This document shows, piece after piece, positions 9,449-16,447 of a DNA stretch of 64,000 nucleotides. Below the pieces are notes generated by a model. The model saw nothing but the letters and a program-made list of their open reading frames with translations, searched no databases and was not told the DNA's origin. The stretch's first letter is position 1; each line of letters begins with the position of its first letter. A program made the position numbers and the translations under genes. The stretch covers positions 124,001 through 188,000 of the forward strand of contig JADJCR010000005.1 of assembly GCA_016703125.1 (NCBI GenBank). Reading direction: 5' to 3'. The stretch comes from Micrococcales bacterium (GTDB lineage Bacteria > Actinomycetota > Actinomycetes > S36-B12 > UBA10799).

Positions 9449-10351
9449 ATGAAGGACCACAACGTCAACCACGCGTTCCTGGACCCCGTACTGACTGGGG
9501 AGCACGTCGATGTGTATTACCACTTCGGGCTGTCCAGCGACGACCCGCTGATCCAGCGCTTCCGGGATGTCCGGGCCGTCATCATGGCCGGCTCAGGTCA
9601 GCGCATCAAGGAATTCGCGCAGATCTGGAGCGACCTGAACGGCGGCGCCGAGATCGTGGCGGTGCCCAAGGAGGAACGGTTCGTCACGCGCTACTGCGCG
9701 GGGGTCCTTTTCGCCTCACACGGCATGGGCATGCCCAGTGCCAGCATCGCGGTGCAGGAACTCATGCGGATGGTGTACTTCCTCAAGGCCGGTGACGCCC
9801 GCGCCATGGACGAGGTCTTCTGGGCACGGGTCGGGACCAGCGGCGGTGTCGGCGTCGAGGGCGGCACGATCGTGGTCACCACCGAAGGTGTGATGGCCGA
9901 CCTGCGCCCCTACCGGGTCCTCAACGGCGGTATGGGCGAGTACTGGTTCGACTCCACATTCCCGGCTCCGATAGCAGAGGCGATCGTGGCGGCCAACGAC
10001 GCCGCCGAGTTCGATATGGTCACCGGCAAGACCGTGGCGGGCAACGAGTTCTTCCTGGAGCAGTTCCGGCTCGACGGGGCGGTCTGCATGGAGACGCCAG
10101 AAACGAAAATGGCGTGGCTGGAGTGGATCCACGACAACGGTGTACGGAACATCGAGATGGAGGGAGCCATGCTGGCCGGCTACCTCAATCACTGGGGTTT
10201 CTCGAGATTCGCGATGATCTGTACCACTTTGCTCAACCGCCTCCACGGCGACCAGGTGACGGCCAGCCCGCAGGAACTGCACCAGTACAGCGAGAACTCG
10301 GGCGCCGCCCTGTTCAACTACCTGCGCAGCGCCCTGGGCACGACCGGTTAG
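9449..10351 (+). CDS. Uridine phosphorylase-like nucleoside phosphorylase
   Basis: A 300-residue cytoplasmic enzyme of the NP-I nucleoside phosphorylase superfamily, predicted to cleave uridine with phosphate to uracil and ribose-1-phosphate. It resembles the animal UPP1 branch more than the E. coli Udp branch: the phosphate/substrate region GTSGGVGVEGGTIVVT is near residue 130 and the ribose-binding glutamate lies in NIEMEGAML near residue 235. Length fits the UPP family. ATG start preceded by a leaderless-type TAGGCT. It stands alone between the broken dioxygenase and a small convergent operon. Specificity for uridine over other nucleosides is inferred. Confidence 0.82.
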   Translation: MKDHNVNHAFLDPVLTGEHVDVYYHFGLSSDDPLIQRFRDVRAVIMAGSGQRIKEFAQIWSDLNGGAEIVAVPKEERFVTRYCAGVLFASHGMGMPSASIAVQELMRMVYFLKAGDARAMDEVFWARVGTSGGVGVEGGTIVVTTEGVMADLRPYRVLNGGMGEYWFDSTFPAPIAEAIVAANDAAEFDMVTGKTVAGNEFFLEQFRLDGAVCMETPETKMAWLEWIHDNGVRNIEMEGAMLAGYLNHWGFSRFAMICTTLLNRLHGDQVTASPQELHQYSENSGAALFNYLRSALGTTG

Positions 10352-10363
10352 TCCGGGCGATCG

Positions 10364-10516
10364 TCAGTCGCGTTTCGGCGCAGGCTGCTCCGGTCGCGGC
10401 GCCTGCCGGCTCGCGCCCCCGCCGCAACAGACCGTCCAGCCCGTCGCACACAGCCGCTGGAACTCCTCCTGGCGGCGCTGCTGCGCCCTGGTGGGTTTCG
10501 GCGCGGACGCGGTCAC
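10364..10516 (-). CDS. Small basic hypothetical protein coupled to the DUF1232 gene
   Basis: A 50-residue frame whose GTG overlaps the stop of the DUF1232 gene as GTGA, which suggests translational coupling. The product is rich in Ala, Arg, Gln and Pro, with a CC pair near residue 30 (TVCCGG) and no membrane segment. I do not recognise a family. Coding status rests on the overlap and on codon use similar to its neighbours. Confidence 0.45.
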   Translation of the reverse strand: MTASAPKPTRAQQRRQEEFQRLCATGWTVCCGGGASRQAPRPEQPAPKRD

Positions 10517-10713
10517 GAGCGGGAATCGACCGTGACCACCTGCGGCTTCTGGGCCGCCCGCAGGATCGTGGCGGCGATGAGCCCGAGGATCGCGGCGTCG
10601 TCGGCGATGCCGAGCGGACCGGCGATGAGTTCGGGGATGAAATCCAGTGGGGAGATGACGTACAGCAGGCCCGCGATGATGAGGGCGACCTGCGACTTGG
10701 TGAGACGTGTCAT
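10513..10713 (-). CDS. DUF1232 (YkvA-like) small membrane protein
   Basis: A 66-residue protein with the DUF1232 core: a hydrophobic helix followed by SPLDFIPE, a conserved aspartate, and a second hydrophobic helix (GIADDAAILGLIAATIL). The biochemical role of the family is not known. It is the first gene of a probable two-gene operon. The ATG sits 6 nt after a CACAAT -10, and an AT-rich palindrome overlaps the promoter, so expression is probably repressed by a dimeric regulator. Confidence 0.8.
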   Translation of the reverse strand: MTRLTKSQVALIIAGLLYVISPLDFIPELIAGPLGIADDAAILGLIAATILRAAQKPQVVTVDSRS

Positions 10714-10719
10714 GTATCC

Positions 10720-10748
10720 ATTGTGAAAGCAATATTCACAATTGGCAA
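10720..10748 (-). promoter_or_regulatory. Promoter with overlapping operator palindrome upstream of DUF1232
   Basis: On the minus strand the order is TTGCCA (-35, 10748-10743), a 17-nt spacer, CACAAT (-10, 10725-10720), 6 nt, then ATG. The 8-bp arms ATTGTGAA and TTCACAAT with a 7-nt centre (10720-10742) form a perfect inverted repeat covering the spacer and the whole -10. This is the geometry of a repressor operator. The stretch is far more AT-rich than its surroundings. Confidence 0.6.
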
Positions 10749-10761
10749 TACACGCCTCAGG

Positions 10762-11508
10762 TCATTTGACAATCTCACAGAACCCATAGCGATTACCGCG
10801 GTTCCAGGCCGACTCCCCCGGCACGTACCACGTGCGCAGCGTCCAGCCCTTCTTGCGCAACTTCACGCAGCGCTTCTGGGTCTGGGCCAGCATGCGGTTC
10901 GTTCCGGGGTAGACCGCGGCATACGAGGAAGGGATCCAGACCTGATTGGTCAACCGGACCGCGTCGGTCTTGGCGCACCGCATGCCGCCCCAGCCCCGGG
11001 GGTTCAGGCACACGCTGGGCTTGAGGCCCTGACCCCGCACTGATCCCGACCGCGTCTGCGGCGCCGACAGTGCCACGTTGCGGCTCTGCCCCAGGCAGGC
11101 GGCCCAACGCTCGCCGGCCGCCCACTGCTCCGGAGTGGGTAGTTGCACATTGAGCCGGGCCGTGCGCGGCATCACGTAACTGGCCTTCGGATACTTGGGT
11201 TTCGCAGCTGTCCACACGTAGTCGACGGCCACCGCCTGACATGTCCGGAAGGCGTATCCCTTCATCGACGAGGAGGCGTAGCCGGTCGCCACGATCTCCG
11301 CGGGCAATGTGATCGTGCCCAGGACCTCGCCGTTGTGCGGCGTCAGGCAGTCGACTGCTGAAGCGGTGAAGGATGTCTGCACCCACTGCTCGGAGTCGTA
11401 GGTGAAGCAGCCGGATGCAGGCGGCGCGGCGTTGGCGGGTGCCATCACCGTCGCGGTCGCGCCCAAGGTGCCGACGACCAGGGCGACTACCAAGAGGATC
11501 CGCCTCAT
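10762..11508 (-). CDS. Secreted septum-formation-family protein
   Basis: A 248-residue protein with an N-terminal signal peptide (MRRILLVVALVVG, cleavage likely after ANA near residue 27). The mature part carries the cysteine and histidine pattern of the Septum_form family: CFTYDSE, then VDCLTPHNGEVLG, with further paired cysteines at ACLG, SVCL, MRCA, KRCV and GFCE. Such proteins are exported in actinobacteria, but their role in septation is poorly defined. The start is fixed by ATGA overlap with the upstream secreted gene; a longer upstream frame would hide the signal peptide. Confidence 0.75.
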   Translation of the reverse strand: MRRILLVVALVVGTLGATATVMAPANAAPPASGCFTYDSEQWVQTSFTASAVDCLTPHNGEVLGTITLPAEIVATGYASSSMKGYAFRTCQAVAVDYVWTAAKPKYPKASYVMPRTARLNVQLPTPEQWAAGERWAACLGQSRNVALSAPQTRSGSVRGQGLKPSVCLNPRGWGGMRCAKTDAVRLTNQVWIPSSYAAVYPGTNRMLAQTQKRCVKLRKKGWTLRTWYVPGESAWNRGNRYGFCEIVK

Positions 11509-12338
11509 GCGTACTCTCCCGGGTTGATGAACAGACGGTCCACCCACTCGGACGTGCGGGCGCGTGGGCACAACAGGTCGTGGTCACGCACCGTGTCCCA
11601 CCACTGCGCCACGAGGATCGGCCCTCCCTGCACGGACGACACGCGGCACATGCGACGGGAGTCGGAGAAGTCGGTGTCCGACCAGGGGTGACCCCCGGCA
11701 GTGCGCCATTCCGGCAGCCCGTAGCGAGCTGTGCCGATGATGTCGCTCCAGGGTCCCGGCGAGGTGTAGAAGCCCACCTCGAGACCGGCGTCCCGATAAC
11801 CACGCAACGCCCCGTCGAGGACCGCCTTGTTGTTCTTGCGGTTCGAGGTCCACGGGGCTACCGGGTAGGGCTCCACGTCCACCCACATGAATCCCGAGTC
11901 CAGGCCGACACGTTCCATGGTCTGCAGGTTGAACTGCGCCTGCGCGTAGCCGGCGTTGCGCAACCGGTCCCGGTAGCTCGCGGCCGACCATGGTCCCTGC
12001 TCGCCGTAAGCGCGGACCTGCTTGCGTTTCGGGAAGGTCGTCATCGCGTACGTGCCGATGTGCAGTTCCCGTTTCTTCACCCACCGCACCTGGCGCGCGA
12101 GGCAGGGATTCGGGTAGAAGCCCGGCCCGTTGGTCAGACCGAGGATGACGAACTGCGCACGTTTGGTGGGCATCGGCAGGCCCTTGGTCTTACGGGATGG
12201 GATGCCCATGCCCTTGGGACAGTTCGGCCAGGACGCATCGGCACCCGTGCGCGGGACATCGTCGACGGCCGCGACCGGGGACGCCGCGGGTCCCATCAAG
12301 GCACCGGCCAGCACAGCCAGCGCCAGCAACAACTTCAC
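11505..12338 (-). CDS. Secreted GH25/DUF1906-like TIM-barrel protein
   Basis: A 277-residue exported protein: signal peptide VKLLLALAVLAGALMG, then DASWPNCPKG, a typical start of this actinobacterial family. Acidic residues in FMWVDVEPY and the motif YGLPEWRTAGG fit a glycoside-hydrolase-25-like barrel, probably acting on or binding the cell wall. Activity is not proven for the family. GTG start with GGAGG 8 nt upstream. It ends in ATGA overlap with the septum-formation-family gene, so the two secreted proteins are made together. Confidence 0.65.
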   Translation of the reverse strand: MKLLLALAVLAGALMGPAASPVAAVDDVPRTGADASWPNCPKGMGIPSRKTKGLPMPTKRAQFVILGLTNGPGFYPNPCLARQVRWVKKRELHIGTYAMTTFPKRKQVRAYGEQGPWSAASYRDRLRNAGYAQAQFNLQTMERVGLDSGFMWVDVEPYPVAPWTSNRKNNKAVLDGALRGYRDAGLEVGFYTSPGPWSDIIGTARYGLPEWRTAGGHPWSDTDFSDSRRMCRVSSVQGGPILVAQWWDTVRDHDLLCPRARTSEWVDRLFINPGEYA

Positions 12339-12404
12339 TACAAGAACCTCCGGCGTTGTTTCGTCCACGGTAACCCACGCCTGCGACGGGGTCGTTCACG
12401 CCGC

Positions 12405-12410
12405 TATGTT
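12405..12410 (+). promoter_or_regulatory. Leaderless -10 element of the ROK kinase gene
   Basis: TATGTT, a 7-nt spacer, then ATG at 12418. Confidence 0.45.
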
Positions 12411-12417
12411 GGGCGAC

Positions 12418-13257
12418 ATGTACGGCGGGATCGAGACCGGCGGCACCAAGACCGTGTGTGCGGTGGGAGCCGACGGCGTGGTGACCCTACGGGCACAGTT
12501 CCCGACCGGCGACGATCCGCAGGTCCTGGTGGACCGATGCGCGGAGTTCTTCGCCGGGAACCCCGTGCCCGTCGTCGGAGTGGCGACCTTCGGCCCCTGT
12601 GACCCGGACCCCGGTTCCGCAACCTACGGACACATCCTGTCCACCCCGAAACCCGGATGGGCCGGGGTCGACCTACTGGGCATGCTGGCCGCACGGATCG
12701 ACGCATCGCTGGTCCTGACCACCGATGTCAACGCCGCCGCGCTCGGTGAGCAGCGTTACGGCGCGGGGCAGGGTTTGACCGACATCGTGTACATCACCAT
12801 CGGCACCGGGATCGGGGGTGGCGCGCTGGTCGACGGCCGCATCCTGCACGGCGCACAGCACCCGGAGATGGGTCACATGTTCGTTGGCGTCGATGTCGGC
12901 GGGGGCATCTGCCCCTACCACGGCAACTGCCTGGAGGGCCTGGCCTCGGGTCCGGCGATGGCTGCCCGGGAGGGACGCCCGGGACAGACGATCGATGACG
13001 ACGATCCTGCGTGGGAGACCCAGGCCCGCATCGTGGCCGCCGGCCTGCACAACATCGCCTGCGTACTGAGTCCGCAGTGCATCGTCGTCGGCGGCGGTGT
13101 GGGCAGCAGGGACGGTCTGCACCGGCGCCTGACCCCCCTGCTGGAGCAGTCGCTGGCCGGGTACATCCCCACCCCCCGCGTGGTGCCGCCGGGCCTCGGC
13201 GCGGACGCCGGTGTGACGGGCGCGCTGACCCTGGCCCAGGATCACAGCCAGGGCTGA
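12418..13257 (+). CDS. ROK-family fructokinase
   Basis: A 279-residue cytoplasmic sugar kinase. It opens with the fructokinase-type ATP motif GGIETGGTKTVCAVG; the DVNAAALGE region supplies the catalytic aspartate; IGTGIGGGALVDG is the second ATP loop. The ROK zinc signature is seen as HPEMGHM followed by C-P-Y-H-G-N-C-L-E. Sequence style is nearer to bacterial fructokinases of the GmuE/YdhR type than to glucokinase. It sits convergent to zwf with a 16-bp overlap of the 3' ends, so sugar phosphorylation and pentose-phosphate entry are neighbours. The exact sugar is inferred. Confidence 0.85.
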   Translation: MYGGIETGGTKTVCAVGADGVVTLRAQFPTGDDPQVLVDRCAEFFAGNPVPVVGVATFGPCDPDPGSATYGHILSTPKPGWAGVDLLGMLAARIDASLVLTTDVNAAALGEQRYGAGQGLTDIVYITIGTGIGGGALVDGRILHGAQHPEMGHMFVGVDVGGGICPYHGNCLEGLASGPAMAAREGRPGQTIDDDDPAWETQARIVAAGLHNIACVLSPQCIVVGGGVGSRDGLHRRLTPLLEQSLAGYIPTPRVVPPGLGADAGVTGALTLAQDHSQG

Positions 13258-14642
13258 TGCCACCCGCCCCGGTGTGAGGCCAACGACGAGGCACGTGCGG
13301 GTCCCCAGGTCCCTGGCACATACGACTCCACCGGCGGCGGATCGTCGAGAAGCGGCTGCACGATGCGCCATGTCTCCTCCACCGAGTCCTGCCGCGTGAA
13401 GTTCGAGCGGTCGCCACGCAGCGCGGCTGACAGCAGTTCCTCGTACGGCGTGCGCCCGGCTCCGCCCTCGCTCGCGAAGTCCATGTCCAGGTGGATCCCC
13501 CGCACACCGTCGTCATCGGCGTCGCGCGCGTGGAGCAGCAGGGAGGAGCCCGCGTCAGGGTCGATCCGCAGGACCAGTTGGTTCGGCGCGATCCGGTTCT
13601 TCCCGGCGGCGAAATGCAGCGTGGGCGCCCGTTGGAAGACGATGCGCACCTCGGTGACCTTCTCCGGCATGCACTTGCCCGCCCGCAGGAAGAAGGGCAC
13701 CCCCTGCCAGCGCCAGTTGTCGATGGCCAGGCGCAGGGCCACATACGTCTCCGTGGTCGAACCGGGAGCCACCCCGTCGACGTCGTGGTAGCCCTCGTAC
13801 TGGCCACGCACGCAGTGAGCGGGATCCACGTCCGGCATCGCCTGGAAGACATCCCATTTGCGGTCGCTGATGATGTCCACGGACGCCCCGGATGGGGGCT
13901 CCATGGCCACCATCGCCAACACCTGCATGAGGTGGTTCTGCACCACGTCGCGCAGTGCCCCGACGGCGTCATAGAACGATCCCCGGTCGGCGACGTCGAG
14001 ATCCTCGGACATGGTGATCTGCACGCACGAGATGTACTTGCGGTTCCAGACGGGTTCCAGCACCGCGTTGGCGAAACGCAGGTAGATGATGTCCTCGACC
14101 GACATCTTGCCGAGGAAGTGGTCGATGCGGTAGATCTGCGACTCCTGCACGTACTCGTGCAGCGTGTCGTTGAGCTCCCGGGCCGAAGCCAGGTCATGGC
14201 CGAACGGCTTCTCGATGACCACGCGGGCATCCTGGGTCAGACCCCCGTCGTGCAGGCCCTTGACGACCATCGCGAAGAGCGACGGCGGCACTTCCAAATA
14301 GAACGTGGGTGCCGTCGCCGCCCCCACAGTCGTCTTCAGCCGCTCGTAGGTGGCCTCGTCCGCGAAGTCCCCCGCCACATAGGACAGCCTCTCGGCGAAC
14401 CTCGCGAAGACCTCCTCGTCGATGGTGATGCCAGCACCCTGCACGCAGCTGCGTGCGTGGTCGCGCAGTTGCTCATGCGTCCAGTGGTCCACGGCCACCC
14501 CGATGACCGGGACCTTCAGCAGGCCGGCGGCATCGAGGCGGTACAGCGACTGCAGGGTCATGCGCTTTGCGAGGTCGCCGGTGATCCCGAAGATCACCAG
14601 GGCGTCGGACGCGGTCGGCGTGTGGTGGGGTGCGGCGGGCAT
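13242..14642 (-). CDS. zwf: Glucose-6-phosphate 1-dehydrogenase
   Basis: A 466-residue cytoplasmic enzyme making NADPH and 6-phosphogluconolactone at the entry of the oxidative pentose-phosphate route. The dinucleotide motif is FGITGDLAKR near residue 19, the substrate motif YRIDHFLGK near residue 171 contains the catalytic lysine/histidine region, and EKPFGHDL lies before it. It is a little shorter than the ~490-510 residues of many homologues. No phosphogluconolactonase or transaldolase neighbour is present. ATG start with TAGCCT 6 nt upstream; divergent from a GNAT gene. Confidence 0.96.
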   Translation of the reverse strand: MPAAPHHTPTASDALVIFGITGDLAKRMTLQSLYRLDAAGLLKVPVIGVAVDHWTHEQLRDHARSCVQGAGITIDEEVFARFAERLSYVAGDFADEATYERLKTTVGAATAPTFYLEVPPSLFAMVVKGLHDGGLTQDARVVIEKPFGHDLASARELNDTLHEYVQESQIYRIDHFLGKMSVEDIIYLRFANAVLEPVWNRKYISCVQITMSEDLDVADRGSFYDAVGALRDVVQNHLMQVLAMVAMEPPSGASVDIISDRKWDVFQAMPDVDPAHCVRGQYEGYHDVDGVAPGSTTETYVALRLAIDNWRWQGVPFFLRAGKCMPEKVTEVRIVFQRAPTLHFAAGKNRIAPNQLVLRIDPDAGSSLLLHARDADDDGVRGIHLDMDFASEGGAGRTPYEELLSAALRGDRSNFTRQDSVEETWRIVQPLLDDPPPVESYVPGTWGPARASSLASHRGGWHQPWL

Positions 14643-14648
14643 GGCGCC

Positions 14649-14654
14649 AGGCTA
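14649..14654 (-). promoter_or_regulatory. Leaderless -10 element of zwf
   Basis: TAGCCT on the minus strand, 6 nt before the ATG. It lies back to back with the GNAT promoter within a 60-bp divergent gap. Confidence 0.5.
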
Positions 14655-14688
14655 GCGATGATCTGTCCGGGCACGCCCACCCCACGCG

Positions 14689-14694
14689 TATCGT
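14689..14694 (+). promoter_or_regulatory. Putative -10 element of the GNAT gene
   Basis: TATCGT with an 8-nt spacer before ATG at 14703. Confidence 0.45.
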
Positions 14695-14702
14695 GTGCAG
14701 AC

Positions 14703-15176
14703 ATGCGCGTACGCCCGACCATCCCGGCCGATGTCCCCTCCCTGCTGCGCTTCATCGGCGAGCTCGCGGAGTACGAGCGCGAACCCGACGCGGTGCGCAC
14801 GACCGCGGCGCAGCTGCAGGAGGTGCTGTTCGCCGAGACCCCCCACGTGTTCGCGCACGTGGTCGAGATCGACGACGAGGTCGTGGGGATGGCCATCTGG
14901 TTCCTGAACTTCTCGACCTGGGAGGGCACCCACGGGGTCTATCTCGAGGACCTGTACGTGACCCCGCAGGCCCGCGGCCACGGCGCCGGGCGGGCGTTGC
15001 TGCAGACCCTCGCGACGCTGTGCGTCGACCGGGGGTACGCCCGTCTCGAACTGTCCGTCCTCGACTGGAACCTCCCGGCCATCGGCTTCTACAGGACGTT
15101 GGGTGCGGTCGGGATGGACGACTGGACCGTCCAACGCATTGATGCGGACGCGCTGACGGCGCTGGCGACCGGCTGA
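14703..15176 (+). CDS. GNAT N-acetyltransferase, diamine acetyltransferase (SSAT)-like
   Basis: A 157-residue acetyl-CoA-dependent acetyltransferase. The stretch FLNFSTWEGTHGVYLEDLYV and the acetyl-CoA loop PQARGHGAGRALL (about residues 84-97), then FYRTLGA with MDDWTVQRI, match spermidine/spermine N1-acetyltransferase-like proteins. Substrate is likely a polyamine or a similar amine, but this is inference. It is divergent from zwf and ends 8 bp before the convergent YpdA-like gene. Confidence 0.82.
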   Translation: MRVRPTIPADVPSLLRFIGELAEYEREPDAVRTTAAQLQEVLFAETPHVFAHVVEIDDEVVGMAIWFLNFSTWEGTHGVYLEDLYVTPQARGHGAGRALLQTLATLCVDRGYARLELSVLDWNLPAIGFYRTLGAVGMDDWTVQRIDADALTALATG

Positions 15177-15184
15177 GCTCTGGA

Positions 15185-16213
15185 CTACGCCTCCGGCAGG
15201 ATGCGGTCAGGTCGCGGCGGTGGCGCGGGCCTACCCGCCAGGCACGCAGCCACCCGCTGCGCGTGGTCGTGGCAGTTCTCGATGAACACCTCGAACCGGT
15301 CCTGCGTGCCGGCGATGGCGGTCCCCACCACGAAGACCGCGTCGTTGCTCGAGCGCATGGTCCACGGGTCCACCAGCGGCGCATTACGGGGGCCGCCCCG
15401 CTGCACGCCGAACAGGTCGAAGAGCCATCCGTCCTGCTCGAAGCCGATCTGCAGGACGACGTCATCCACGGCGACATTTCCCGCCCGGGCCAGCCGCGCA
15501 GAGTCCGGGCCGATGTCGAGGACCTCGTCCGGAAGGTAGCCCGTGATCGCCCCCTCGTCCAGAAGGGACTGCACCTCCGGACGCAGCCAGAACTTGACCC
15601 GATCGTGGATCTGCGGGCGCCGGTAGCACAACGCCACCTGCGCACCGACCCGATAACAACGCAGCGCGGATTCCACCGCGGAGTTGCGGCCGCCGACGAT
15701 CAGGACCCGGCGCCCGGCGTACCGATGCGGATCACCGAGGAAGGTCCGCACATGGGGCAGGTCCTCCCCGTGCACCCCGAGGCGGCGCGGCCGATCGGTG
15801 CCTCCCGTTGCCAGTACCAACCACCGCGCGGTGTAGGTCCGCTCCATGCCCGCCAGGGTCCTCGCGACCACCGTCAGCGGATCTGTGCTGCCGTCGACGA
15901 CCCGGGTGAAGGTGTCCACACGCAGCCTGTGCCCGGCCACGTACTCACGCAGGTAGGCCAAGTACTCCTCGCCGGTCAGTTTCTCCTGGTTCACCGGCGC
16001 GATGGCGGTCCCGGACAGTTGCAGGCGTTCCGGAGAGGTGAAGAACCGGGTCTGCGGGGGGAAGGTGCGCGCGATGGTGGCTCCGATGGGTCCGGCATCC
16101 AGGACCCGCACGTCGTAGCCATCCTGCGTCAGCACCGCCGCGGTCTCCAGGCCGATCGGCCCGGCGCCGACGACTACCACGTCGCAGGGCAATACCGTCA
16201 CAGACACGACCAT
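15185..16213 (-). CDS. YpdA-like FAD-dependent disulfide reductase
   Basis: A 342-residue flavoprotein with two Rossmann motifs: GAGPIGLETA near residue 14 for FAD and VGGRNSAVESAL near residue 165 for NADPH. No CxxC redox pair is visible, as in the YpdA (bacillithiol disulfide reductase) family rather than thioredoxin reductases. Actinobacteria generally use mycothiol, so the partner here is unclear. A start at 16213 gives the natural N-terminus; a GTG 12 nt downstream is an alternative, and the longer upstream frame lacks support. A 10-bp palindrome abuts the ATG. Confidence 0.75.
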   Translation of the reverse strand: MVVSVTVLPCDVVVVGAGPIGLETAAVLTQDGYDVRVLDAGPIGATIARTFPPQTRFFTSPERLQLSGTAIAPVNQEKLTGEEYLAYLREYVAGHRLRVDTFTRVVDGSTDPLTVVARTLAGMERTYTARWLVLATGGTDRPRRLGVHGEDLPHVRTFLGDPHRYAGRRVLIVGGRNSAVESALRCYRVGAQVALCYRRPQIHDRVKFWLRPEVQSLLDEGAITGYLPDEVLDIGPDSARLARAGNVAVDDVVLQIGFEQDGWLFDLFGVQRGGPRNAPLVDPWTMRSSNDAVFVVGTAIAGTQDRFEVFIENCHDHAQRVAACLAGRPAPPPRPDRILPEA

Positions 16214-16223
16214 ACTCGCGAGT
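16214..16223. promoter_or_regulatory. Perfect 10-bp palindrome abutting the YpdA-like start
   Basis: ACTCGCGAGT reads the same on both strands and directly precedes the ATG of the reductase gene. It could be an operator or a small hairpin masking the start; its position is the only support. Confidence 0.3.
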
Positions 16224-16327
16224 AATCGGCCGAATGACCCGTTACCGACGGGTAAGGGTTGGCAGGTGGGTCGAGGGTGGGAAGAGTGGGCGGTGGAGGC
16301 CAACCAACAAGCCCTCAGGAGGCAGCC

Positions 16328-16447
16328 ATGATGCACCCACCCACACCCCCCGCAGTGTTCGACCTCGGCACCGACGAACTGGCCACAGAGAGCACCCTCG
16401 AACACGTCATCGACGGCGTCGAGCAGTTCGAGCAGGTCACCGACTAG
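16328..16447 (+). CDS. 39-residue acidic peptide gene
   Basis: A short frame starting ATGATG 6 nt after a strong AGGAGG and ending at TAG 16447. The peptide is strongly acidic (FDLGTDELATES, HVIDGVEQFEQ), Cys-free, with Pro-rich residues 4-8 and no hydrophobic segment. It resembles the size and acidity of a modified-peptide leader, but there is no Cys/Ser-rich core and no modification enzyme nearby except the YpdA-like reductase on the other strand. A long hairpin follows immediately, consistent with its own short transcript. Function unknown; coding status rests on the ribosome site and terminator. Confidence 0.5.
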   Translation: MMHPPTPPAVFDLGTDELATESTLEHVIDGVEQFEQVTD

